Source: a bacterium
GTDB lineage: Bacteria; Bacillota; Clostridia; Oscillospirales; Acutalibacteraceae
Direction: 5' to 3'
Assembly: GCA_020626545.1 (NCBI GenBank)
Contig: JAHKZS010000030.1
Coordinates: 1-6,279 of the forward strand
Length of the DNA stretch: 6,279 nt
Both the position numbers and the translations under genes were made by a program. Of the stretch, positions 1 to 5,823 are shown one piece after another. The stretch's first letter is position 1. The number at the start of each line of letters is the position of its first letter. The notes under the pieces were generated by a model, which worked only from the letters and a program-made list of their open reading frames with translations, made no database searches and was not told the DNA's origin.

Positions 1-1
1 A

Positions 2-760
2 GTTGTAACAAACGCTTACGATGGCAAAACAGCTACAGTTTCGGGCGGAAAGGTTACATTTAACAGCGGAGCTAACGGCACAATCCTTATCGAAGCCTCG
101 GGCGACGAACCCGCTCCCCAGCCGACTACAATCGCTCCCTCTACTCAGGCTACAGTAAAACCGACTGTAGCCCCTGTAACCACTCCCGTAGGAACAGACG
201 GAATCTACGGCGACGTTAACGGCGATAAAACTATCTCCGTAAAAGACGCTACAGCTATCCAGAAGCACATCGCTTCCTTAGATACAATTCCCGCGGCTTA
301 TCAGCCTTTAGCGGATGTAAACGGCGATAACGTAATCTCGATTAAGGACGCTACCGCTATTCAGAAGTACTCAGCCAGACTACAGCACGACTCTAAAACA
401 GGCGAAGCATACAATAAAACTCAGCCTGTAACGGCGGCTCCCGTTACTCAGCCCGCTCCTACCGAGGCTGCGACCGAAACTCCGACAGAAGCTCCCGTTG
501 AGAACGGAACAAGAGTTTACCTCGAAAACAGCGCTAACTGGAGTAATCCTTACATCTATTTCTGGACAGGTACATCAGGCCCGAATCAATGGCCCGGAGT
601 CCAGATGGAACAGGACGATCAGGGTAGATACACCTACCTTATCCCCTCCGAATACGACAAGGTTATCTTCAACGATAACGGCGGCGCTCAGACCGACGAT
701 TTAGACGTTCCGACCTCCAGCGGACAGACGTACGATAACTCAAGCAAAAACTGGCAATAA
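2..760 (+). CDS. C-terminal part of a secreted alpha-amylase-like starch-degrading enzyme with type I dockerin and CBM26-like module (5' truncated by window edge)
   Basis: The frame is open from base 2 to a TAA at 758-760, giving 252 visible residues; start and catalytic domain lie outside the window. Residues 1-33 resemble the end of the beta-sandwich C domain that follows a GH13 catalytic barrel (TVSGGKVTF, GTILIEAS). A Thr/Pro linker follows, then two calcium-loop repeats of a type I dockerin (GDVNGDKTISVKDATAIQK from residue 70; ADVNGDNVISIKDATAIQK from 104), each with Asp/Asn/Asp and a final Asp at loop position 12. A second Thr/Pro/Glu/Ala linker (about 138-167) leads to a C-terminal module at 171-252 with WPG, YTYLIPSEYDKVIFND and QTDDL, typical of CBM26 starch-binding modules. 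Dockerins bind cohesins on scaffoldins; in Ruminococcus bromii such enzymes form amylosomes. The GH13 identity is inferred from the tail, because the active site is not visible. A terminator follows, so it is not cotranscribed with the transporter operon. Confidence 0.85.
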   Translation, partial: VVTNAYDGKTATVSGGKVTFNSGANGTILIEASGDEPAPQPTTIAPSTQATVKPTVAPVTTPVGTDGIYGDVNGDKTISVKDATAIQKHIASLDTIPAAYQPLADVNGDNVISIKDATAIQKYSARLQHDSKTGEAYNKTQPVTAAPVTQPAPTEAATETPTEAPVENGTRVYLENSANWSNPYIYFWTGTSGPNQWPGVQMEQDDQGRYTYLIPSEYDKVIFNDNGGAQTDDLDVPTSSGQTYDNSSKNWQ

Positions 761-782
761 TTTATAGTAATAAATAACAAAA

Positions 783-819
783 AATGATGGCGGATTTAGT
801 AATCCGTCATTATTTTTTT
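783..819 (+). terminator. Rho-independent terminator of the amylase gene
   Basis: The arms are AATGA(TGG)CGGATT at 783-796 and AATCCGTCATT at 801-811. They pair over 11 bp with a three-base TGG bulge and a four-base loop (TAGT), followed by A and seven T at 813-819. It lies 22 bp after the amylase stop codon and just before the next promoter, insulating the two transcription units. Confidence 0.85.
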
Positions 820-822
820 GAA

Positions 823-850
823 TTGACAAATACTGTAAAAGGTATATAAT
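823..850 (+). promoter_or_regulatory. Sigma-A promoter of the polysaccharide export/LicD operon
   Basis: A consensus -35 TTGACA (823-828) and consensus -10 TATAAT (845-850) are separated by 16 bp. Transcription would start near 857 and leave a leader of about 40 nt before the ATG at 896. No operator-like repeat is seen here, so the operon looks strongly and perhaps constitutively expressed. This is the only clear promoter found upstream of the four-gene operon. Confidence 0.85.
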
Positions 851-895
851 AGTAGTGTTAAACAGATATATATTTTTTCCTAAAAAGAGGGGGCG

Positions 896-1726
896 ATGAT
901 AATAGTTTTTCTGAAAGATATTATCAACGAACATAAGGATTTTGGTAAGCAGATTTTCGTGCTTGCTAAAACAGAACTTATAAAGACATATAAGGGCGCC
1001 GCTATCGGTCCTTTCTGGGCAGTAGTAAAACCCGCGTTTACACTTTTTGTTTACTGGTTCGCGTTTTCTATCGGTATTAAAAAACTCGGCCACGTAGATG
1101 TACTTATTCACGGACACAACTTGTCGTTCGACCGATTTTTATTTATGCTCGTAGGTTTTATTCCGTGGTTCTTTATCTCGGAAAGTATTACCAAGGGCGC
1201 TAAAGAAATTAGATTAAACAGACAGTATGTAACTAAAATCAACTTCCCCGTATCGACTATTATGACGTTCACCTCTATAGCGCGTCTGTATGTACACTTA
1301 GCGCTGTCGCTTATTATGTACGTTATCGTAGCTCTTATGTGGGGTACAAGCTGGTACAACTTACAGATATTCTTCTATATGCCGCTGATGTTCTTATTCT
1401 TCCTGTTTTTATCATGGAGTACGGCGCCGATGTGCGCGTTCAGCCGCGATATGGAAAACGCTATCGTTTCTATTATGTCGGGTATATTCTGGCTCACAGG
1501 CGTTATCTACAACTCCTACGACCTTCCGAAACCGCTCGACACTATTATGCTGTTTAACCCGATCAACTTCTTCGTAAACGGCTACAGAAACGCTTTCTTA
1601 TACGACAGATTCTTCTTTGAGTTCAGAACCGAATTAGTAATCTTCCTCGTAGAATTTTTCGCTCTGTTCTTCCTGGGTATCTTCAACTACAACCGTCTCA
1701 GAAAGAAAATCCCCGATGTATTATAA
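896..1726 (+). CDS. ABC-2 type polysaccharide/teichoic acid export permease (Wzm/TagG family)
   Basis: This 276-residue membrane protein forms the channel half of an ABC exporter for a lipid-linked cell-surface glycan or teichoic-acid-like polymer. The N-terminal stretch LAKTELIKTYKGAAIGPFW (23-41) is the interface helix and motif typical of Wzm/TagG/KpsM permeases (family form roughly 'L...DLK.RY.GS.LG..W'). About six hydrophobic segments are visible near 42-62, 80-98, 128-150, 158-178, 186-206 and 246-264, and the late motif NPINFFVNGYRNAF (221-234) is also typical. Length matches the usual 260-280 residues. The start is the only plausible ATG and is preceded by a G-rich site (AGAGGGGG, 886-893), close to the start. 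The paired ATPase gene begins 24 bp downstream. The exported polymer cannot be told from the sequence. A MacB/FtsX-like permease is excluded because there is no large extracellular domain. Confidence 0.9.
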   Translation: MIIVFLKDIINEHKDFGKQIFVLAKTELIKTYKGAAIGPFWAVVKPAFTLFVYWFAFSIGIKKLGHVDVLIHGHNLSFDRFLFMLVGFIPWFFISESITKGAKEIRLNRQYVTKINFPVSTIMTFTSIARLYVHLALSLIMYVIVALMWGTSWYNLQIFFYMPLMFLFFLFLSWSTAPMCAFSRDMENAIVSIMSGIFWLTGVIYNSYDLPKPLDTIMLFNPINFFVNGYRNAFLYDRFFFEFRTELVIFLVEFFALFFLGIFNYNRLRKKIPDVL

Positions 1727-1750
1727 TCACGTTTTTTAAGGAGAACCATA

Positions 1751-2740
1751 ATGAGTGAATTTTTTCAGAATATGAACCGTCAGGAAGTCGATATGGCTTC
1801 CGCCCCGGTAATTAAATTTGATAATGTGTGTAAGACATACACTCTTTATAAAAGCGATCAGGAACGTTTCCGCGCTCTCTTTATCAAGCCGAGAAATCCT
1901 ATCCTTCACCGCGCCTTAGATCACGTGAGCTTCGAGGTTCATAAGGGCGAGGCTGTCGGTATTATGGGCGATAATGGCTGCGGTAAATCCACCCTTCTTA
2001 AAACCGTTACAGGCGTTAACTTCCCCGACGAGGGTTCTGTTGAGGTCAAGGGAATGGTTGCGGCGCTGCTCGAGCTTACAGCGGGATTCTCTATCGAAAT
2101 GACGGGTAGAGAGAATATCTACCTCAAGGGTTATATCCTCGGTCTCGACGACGACGCTATCAAGGTTATCGAGGAAAAAGTTGTTGAGTTCGCTGAGCTC
2201 GGCGAGTACATCGACCAGCCTGTAAGAACATACTCCAGTGGTATGAAAATGCGTTTAGGCTTCGCTATTAACGTAAATATTTCGCCTGATATTCTCGTAG
2301 TCGATGAGGCTTTAGCTGTCGGCGACGCGGCGTTTAAAGCTAAATGTAAGAATAAAATCCGCGAGATTATCGAAACAGGCGTTACAGTTCTTTTCGTAAG
2401 TCATAACGCGGCTCAGGTTGAGGAAATCTGCGAGCGTTCAATCTATATGAAAAAAGGACATATTATCTTTGACGGTCCTACTAAGGAAACTCACTTAGTT
2501 TACCTTACCGACAAGAGAAGTATGCAGATTGAAAAGCGTAAAAAGAAAATCGCTAAGCTCGAAAAGCTTATAAGCACTTCCGATAACGCTGAAGATATAA
2601 AAGCTGCTGAGAATGTACTTCCCAAGCATAAAAAGCGCCTTGAAACACTCGAAGCCGATTTAGCCCAGTACACAAGCGACCTTGAGAATTTCCGCAAGGA
2701 GCATTACGGCGATAAAGCTGAAAACACTGAAAATAAATAA
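1751..2740 (+). CDS. ABC transporter ATP-binding subunit for polysaccharide export (Wzt/TagH family) with C-terminal coiled coil
   Basis: A 329-residue cytoplasmic ATPase that energises the permease encoded just upstream. Walker A is GDNGCGKST (73-81), the signature is YSSGMKMRL (161-169), Walker B is ILVVDEAL (181-188) with the catalytic Glu at 186, and the H-loop is SH at 217-218. The block TGRENIYLKGYILG (118-131) and the long region before Walker A are hallmarks of the Wzt/TagH/KpsT branch. After residue 254 the protein does not continue into the beta-sandwich glycan-recognition domain of E. coli O8/O9a Wzt. It ends in a charged, Lys/Glu-rich helix, probably coiled coil (about 255-318), and a short polar tail. 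AAGGAG at 1738-1743, seven bases before the ATG, supports this start over the internal Met codons at residues 8 and 15. All nucleotide-binding motifs are intact. Confidence 0.92.
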   Translation: MSEFFQNMNRQEVDMASAPVIKFDNVCKTYTLYKSDQERFRALFIKPRNPILHRALDHVSFEVHKGEAVGIMGDNGCGKSTLLKTVTGVNFPDEGSVEVKGMVAALLELTAGFSIEMTGRENIYLKGYILGLDDDAIKVIEEKVVEFAELGEYIDQPVRTYSSGMKMRLGFAINVNISPDILVVDEALAVGDAAFKAKCKNKIREIIETGVTVLFVSHNAAQVEEICERSIYMKKGHIIFDGPTKETHLVYLTDKRSMQIEKRKKKIAKLEKLISTSDNAEDIKAAENVLPKHKKRLETLEADLAQYTSDLENFRKEHYGDKAENTENK

Positions 2741-2746
2741 CTAAAT

Positions 2747-2770
2747 TATGCCGGCAAACCAGCCGGCATA
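2747..2770 (+). promoter_or_regulatory. Intercistronic hairpin between the ATPase and SDR genes
   Basis: TATGCCGGC (2747-2755) and GCCGGCATA (2762-2770) form a perfect 9-bp stem with an AAACCA loop. The following bases (TCTTGTATAA) are not a proper T-run, so it is a poor terminator. It may act as a partial attenuator or an mRNA stability/processing element separating the transporter pair from the SDR/LicD pair. The role is inferred. Confidence 0.6.
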
Positions 2771-2793
2771 TCTTGTATAAACAGGAGTAAGGT

Positions 2794-3804
2794 ATGGAAA
2801 ACGAAGTAAAATTACTTTTACCGAACAATCTTTATGACGATATTAAGCGCGTTACGGAAAGCGATATTAACTTTTCTGTATTCAAGGGTAAGACTGTTTT
2901 GGTAAACAGCGCTGCTGAAATGCTCGGATATTATATAGTATGCGCCCTGCTTATAAGCAACGACCTCTACGATACAAACATCAAGGTTGTCGCGGTAGAT
3001 AAGGACGACTCGATTTTTACCGAGTACGGCAAGTTAACCGCGCGTCAGGATATTGAGTTTATTGTAAGCAAAGATTTTTCTATGATTAACGAGCGTTGCG
3101 ATTATGTTATCAATACAGATAAACCCTGCTTTGAAACCGAGGTAATTAATATAATAAACTACATCAGAGCCGCTAAGGCAAGCGCGGTAATCAACTGCGG
3201 TTCTGAAATCTACGGCGACGTTTTTAACGGCAAGGATTCTATTTCGGAAGCCGATTTCGGCTACTGCGACAGCTACAAGACCGAGAACTTTAATATTCAA
3301 CTCGAAAGACTTATGGATACCTCCGCGAAAGTTGCCGCTAAGGAATACGGCCTCGATATTAAGCTTTCGAGAATGTGTCAGGTTTTCGGATACAAAGAGT
3401 CCGGTAACGACGACGGTTATTTTAATATTTTCAACACTGTTGCCAATAAGAAAAATATTGAAATAAAAAATAAGGATAAAACGCTTCGAAGCTATATCTA
3501 CGTAACCGACGCGGCTGTCGCTTTACTAAAAGTTCTTCTCTTCGGCGAGAGCGGCGAGGTTTATAATATATCCTCGGGATATATCGCGAGCAACGATATT
3601 ATCGCTCAGTACTGCGTAAAGCTTTTCGAAAATCTCGGAATTAAGGTAGTTTATAAGGATAAAGAAAACTTCCTATCTCCTATGGCTCCGACTATTGACA
3701 ACCTAAACAACAATAAGCTGAAATCGCTCGGATTTACGCCCGAGGTTGAGCTTCAGGACGGAATAGTAAGAGCGGTTAAAAACCTTTACGAAGTTAGGGA
3801 GTGA
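2794..3804 (+). CDS. Extended-SDR fold protein (NAD-dependent epimerase/dehydratase family) with degenerate NAD-binding and catalytic motifs
   Basis: A 336-residue cytoplasmic protein whose fold is recognisable as an extended SDR of the type often encoded beside LicD proteins: KGKTVLV at 31-37 (first beta strand), GSEIYGD at 136-142 (active-site Ser 137 and YG), RSYIYVTDAAVALLKVLL at 232-249, and EVYNISSG at 255-262. Key residues are nevertheless lost. The glycine-rich loop, normally TGATGxxG, reads NSAAEMLG (38-45), keeping only the last Gly. At the YxxxK position the sequence is NIQLE (167-171) when aligned without gaps from EADFGYCD (152) to RLMDT (172), so Tyr becomes Asn and Lys becomes Glu. 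A non-catalytic role (scaffold, partner or ligand sensor) is therefore likely, though unusual catalysis cannot be excluded. AGGAG at 2783-2787, six bases from the ATG, fixes the start. Its stop overlaps the Shine-Dalgarno sequence of the next gene, suggesting coupled, stoichiometric production. Confidence 0.85.
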   Translation: MENEVKLLLPNNLYDDIKRVTESDINFSVFKGKTVLVNSAAEMLGYYIVCALLISNDLYDTNIKVVAVDKDDSIFTEYGKLTARQDIEFIVSKDFSMINERCDYVINTDKPCFETEVINIINYIRAAKASAVINCGSEIYGDVFNGKDSISEADFGYCDSYKTENFNIQLERLMDTSAKVAAKEYGLDIKLSRMCQVFGYKESGNDDGYFNIFNTVANKKNIEIKNKDKTLRSYIYVTDAAVALLKVLLFGESGEVYNISSGYIASNDIIAQYCVKLFENLGIKVVYKDKENFLSPMAPTIDNLNNNKLKSLGFTPEVELQDGIVRAVKNLYEVRE

Positions 3805-3809
3805 GGTGA
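3803..3809 (+). promoter_or_regulatory. Strong ribosome binding site that decides the start of the SDR-LicD gene
   Basis: GAGGTGA at 3803-3809 is a seven-base match to the anti-Shine-Dalgarno complement and sits five bases before the ATG at 3815. It overlaps the upstream stop codon TGA (3802-3804) and covers an in-frame GTG at 3806, making that GTG an unlikely start. The overlap suggests translational coupling of the two SDR-containing proteins. Confidence 0.7.
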
Positions 3810-3814
3810 GTTTT

Positions 3815-5689
3815 ATGCTGATGAAAGAAATACTTAACGTATTCCAGTTCGACTGGGCTATGAGTCCCGCTATGGACGAAAATAAGCCCGATAAACTCAG
3901 GGACAAGGCTATACTTATCTCGGGTAAAGAAACGGCGCTCGCTCTGGCGTATACGATTCAATGTCTTAACGATAAGCTCGATTTGCACGCGAAGGTTATA
4001 CTCTGTTCCAACGAAAAGGGCTTTGAGAATAAAATAATCCCCGAAGCTTTAGAGCGCGAGGACTTAGTTTACAGCGATATAGATTATATCGAAAATATAA
4101 AACGCAAGCCCGATATCGTGATTCATACGGGCTTATGCGGAGCGAAGATTAAGCCGTCTTTCGAGACAATCGAAAACGAGGTAAAAGCCGTAACAACAGT
4201 AACAGCGCTCGCCGAAAAGCATAAGGCGGAGAAAGTAATTCTGCTCTCGGACAGCAGAGTTTACGGCAAGGGCGAAAATAAATTCCGCGCGTTCGCCGAA
4301 ACCGAGATGGGTAAAGAGGACAGCTTCAGCGTAAAGATAATGCGCTCTATCGAGAGCATTTTTGCCGAAAAGACTAAGAACCTAAACAGCGCCGCGCTCA
4401 GAACGGGAGTTATTCTCGGCGCCGGAAGCGGTATATATAACGGCGTTGAGGATATTTTTATGGCGGTAGCCGAAAGCTCGGAAGTTGAGCTCTACAGCAC
4501 CGATAACAAGATTTCTTTCGTGTATATGAAGGACGTTTTCGGCGCGCTCTACTACCTTTACGATAAGAATTTAAACGGAATTTACAACGTCAGCGGAATC
4601 GACTCGACAGTATCGACAGGAACTTTCGCCGCTATGCTGCACGATATTTTCGGCGGTAACGCTAAAATTAAAATGACAACAGACGGCAGTTTTGAGGGCA
4701 ACGAACTCAACTGCGGTAAGATAAGATTCAAGGACTACTCCCCTACCATCGACCTTAAAACCGCTTTGGAACTCAGCGTTATGAGTTACCGCAAGGAAAA
4801 TGTGGACGATTTCAGATTTGCCCACGAGCATATGGGAAGGCTCAACGCCATTCAGAATGTACTTATGGCGTATCTGCTCGAGGTCGATAAGATTTGTAAA
4901 AAGCACAACATAACCTGGTACTTAGGCGGAGGAACCTTACTCGGCGCGGCAAGACATCAGGGCTTTATACCGTGGGATGACGACGTAGATATTATGATGC
5001 TCAGGGAGGATTACGATAAGTTCCTCGAAGTAGCTCCCGACGAATTGCCCGAGGGTATGATTCTTCAGGATCCTAAAAAGGATAAAACCTACAACTACGC
5101 CTACGCTAAGCTCAGGCTAACCGATACGATGTTCGCGACCGACTTTTCCAAGAACCACAAGGGTATGAATAACGGCTTCGCGTTCGATATTTTCGCCCAC
5201 GACAAGACCGCTAACTCTAAGCTCGGCCAGAAGATTCACAGCAAGCTCACGCTGTTCTGGCTGGCGTGTGTGTTCAATAAATGGAACCACAGAAAAGCCG
5301 AAAACGGAAACAGATTCCAGTCGGTTATAACCAACTTTTTAAAGAATGTTTTTCCGCTTAGATTCTCGATGAGAATGTTGCTCTTTACGCTCGAGATGTT
5401 TAAGCATAAAAAGAGAGCGAAGTACCTCTACGACGGAATGGGCAAAAGCGTTCACAAAGGCGGTTTCGATAAAACCTTCCTCGATAACGAAATACGCCTC
5501 GACTTTAACGGCTATAAAATGCCCGTACCCGCTAAGTATAAAGAGTACCTCACGAACCACTACGGCGATTATATGGAGCTAGCTCCCCTATCGACGAGAA
5601 TTATGGGACACGAGATTACGCTCAGCGATTTAAATAAATACGCCGATTTTCAAATTTCGAATAAAGAAATAAGAGATAAGGGATTTTAA
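3815..5689 (+). CDS. Two-domain protein: degenerate SDR domain fused to a LicD family phosphotransferase
   Basis: A 624-residue fusion, numbered from the ATG at 3815 (alternatives: GTG 3806, ATG 3821). Residues about 30-325 form an extended-SDR fold (DKAILISG at 30-37, DIVIHTG at 100-106, LSDSRVYG at 144-151, FVYMKDVFGALYYLY at 235-249, IYNVSG at 256-261). The dinucleotide loop reads GKETALA (37-43) instead of GATGxxG, and the YxxxK site appears as SVKIM (172-176), so Tyr and Lys are absent. Residues about 332-600 are a LicD domain: YLGGGTLLGAARH (369-381), FIPWDDDVDIMM (384-395), DIFAHD (458-463), YLTNHYGDYM (578-587). The GTLLGA and W-DDD-x-D motifs are intact, matching the nucleotidyltransferase-like fold of LicD/fukutin-related enzymes that transfer phosphocholine or polyol phosphate from CDP-linked donors. 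Cytoplasmic; no signal peptide is seen. With the export genes upstream, modification of a surface polymer is inferred; donor and acceptor are unknown. No clear terminator follows. Confidence 0.88.
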   Translation: MLMKEILNVFQFDWAMSPAMDENKPDKLRDKAILISGKETALALAYTIQCLNDKLDLHAKVILCSNEKGFENKIIPEALEREDLVYSDIDYIENIKRKPDIVIHTGLCGAKIKPSFETIENEVKAVTTVTALAEKHKAEKVILLSDSRVYGKGENKFRAFAETEMGKEDSFSVKIMRSIESIFAEKTKNLNSAALRTGVILGAGSGIYNGVEDIFMAVAESSEVELYSTDNKISFVYMKDVFGALYYLYDKNLNGIYNVSGIDSTVSTGTFAAMLHDIFGGNAKIKMTTDGSFEGNELNCGKIRFKDYSPTIDLKTALELSVMSYRKENVDDFRFAHEHMGRLNAIQNVLMAYLLEVDKICKKHNITWYLGGGTLLGAARHQGFIPWDDDVDIMMLREDYDKFLEVAPDELPEGMILQDPKKDKTYNYAYAKLRLTDTMFATDFSKNHKGMNNGFAFDIFAHDKTANSKLGQKIHSKLTLFWLACVFNKWNHRKAENGNRFQSVITNFLKNVFPLRFSMRMLLFTLEMFKHKKRAKYLYDGMGKSVHKGGFDKTFLDNEIRLDFNGYKMPVPAKYKEYLTNHYGDYMELAPLSTRIMGHEITLSDLNKYADFQISNKEIRDKGF

Positions 5690-5721
5690 TAAATAATCTA
5701 AAATCCGGCATCTTCGCAAGA

Positions 5722-5750
5722 TTGACAACTCACTTGTTATTTGATATAAT
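5722..5750 (+). promoter_or_regulatory. Near-perfect extended -10 sigma-A promoter directing transcription into the repeat region
   Basis: TTGACA (5722-5727), a 17-bp spacer and TATAAT (5745-5750) preceded by TG at 5742-5743 (TGATATAAT) give both consensus hexamers, optimal spacing and the extended -10 element. The predicted start is near 5757. There is no protein gene for at least 500 bp downstream, so the likely products are a noncoding RNA, the tRNA-Leu gene at 6185, or both. Confidence 0.8.
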
Positions 5751-5760
5751 AAGTGAGTTG
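5726..5760. repeat. Perfect 10-bp inverted repeat enclosing the promoter core
   Basis: CAACTCACTT (5726-5735) and AAGTGAGTTG (5751-5760) are exact reverse complements separated by 15 bp that include the -10 box. The left arm overlaps the end of the -35 box and the right arm covers the predicted start site. The placement fits a repressor operator; a weak bidirectional terminator hairpin is the main alternative, since AATTTTATT follows the right arm without a continuous T-run. Confidence 0.7.
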
Positions 5761-5773
5761 AATTTTATTCAAC
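5757..5773 (+). promoter_or_regulatory. Hairpin at the predicted 5' end of the transcript
   Basis: GTTGAAT (5757-5763) and ATTCAAC (5767-5773) form a perfect 7-bp stem with a TTT loop. It begins at the predicted start of the 5722-5750 promoter, so the RNA would carry a 5' terminal stem-loop, a common RNA-stabilising arrangement. Its left arm shares GTTG with the inverted repeat at 5726-5760, so the two structures would compete in any longer read-through transcript. Confidence 0.5.
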
Positions 5774-5774
5774 A

Positions 5775-5800
5775 GCGGATTAAGCAAGCGCTCCGCCTCG
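5775..5800 (+). repeat. 26-bp perfect direct repeat, copy 1
   Basis: Identical over all 26 bases to 5916-5941, with a start-to-start distance of 141 bp. It begins GCGGATTAAGCAAGCG and ends CTCCGCCTCG, and contains GCGGA and TCCGC, which can form a local 5-bp hairpin. Identity stops sharply at both ends. Only two copies lie in the window; whether it is dispersed in the genome cannot be seen. Confidence 0.9.
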
Positions 5801-5823
5801 GGAGCCCCGAGTGCCGAATCCGC
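5775..5823 (+). repeat. GC-rich palindromic (REP-like) element
   Basis: Outer arms GCGGATT (5775-5781) and AATCCGC (5817-5823) pair over 7 bp. Inside, CTCGGG (5797-5802) and CCCGAG (5806-5811) form a 6-bp hairpin with an AGC loop. The left half is the 26-bp direct repeat; the second repeat copy lacks the right half. No T-run follows, so it is not an ordinary terminator. Confidence 0.65.

Noticed and set aside
498..704. Plus-strand 68-codon frame inside the amylase tail
   Set aside because: It overlaps the CBM26 module in another frame, and its Thr/Ser/Arg-rich product matches out-of-frame translation.
740..1117. Minus-strand open frame of 125 codons across the terminator, promoter and start of the permease gene
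   Set aside because: It runs antisense through a well-supported terminator, promoter and conserved permease, and its product is low-complexity with no recognisable family.
1108..1557. Small frames of 83 codons (minus) and 72 codons (plus) within the permease gene
   Set aside because: Both lie entirely inside the conserved membrane protein and show no family features.
4571..4906. Minus-strand open frame of 111 codons inside the SDR-LicD gene
   Set aside because: It is fully antisense to a conserved coding region, and its translation shows no domain.
5690..5722. Terminator directly after the SDR-LicD gene
   Set aside because: The only hairpin, ATCTT CGC AAGAT, is 5 bp and lacks a T-run; the next inverted repeat coincides with a promoter.
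5726..5760. Invertible (phase-variable) promoter flanked by inverted repeats
   Set aside because: The arms are only 10 bp, the invertible core would be 15 bp, the -35 box lies mostly outside it, and no recombinase gene is visible. An operator is simpler.
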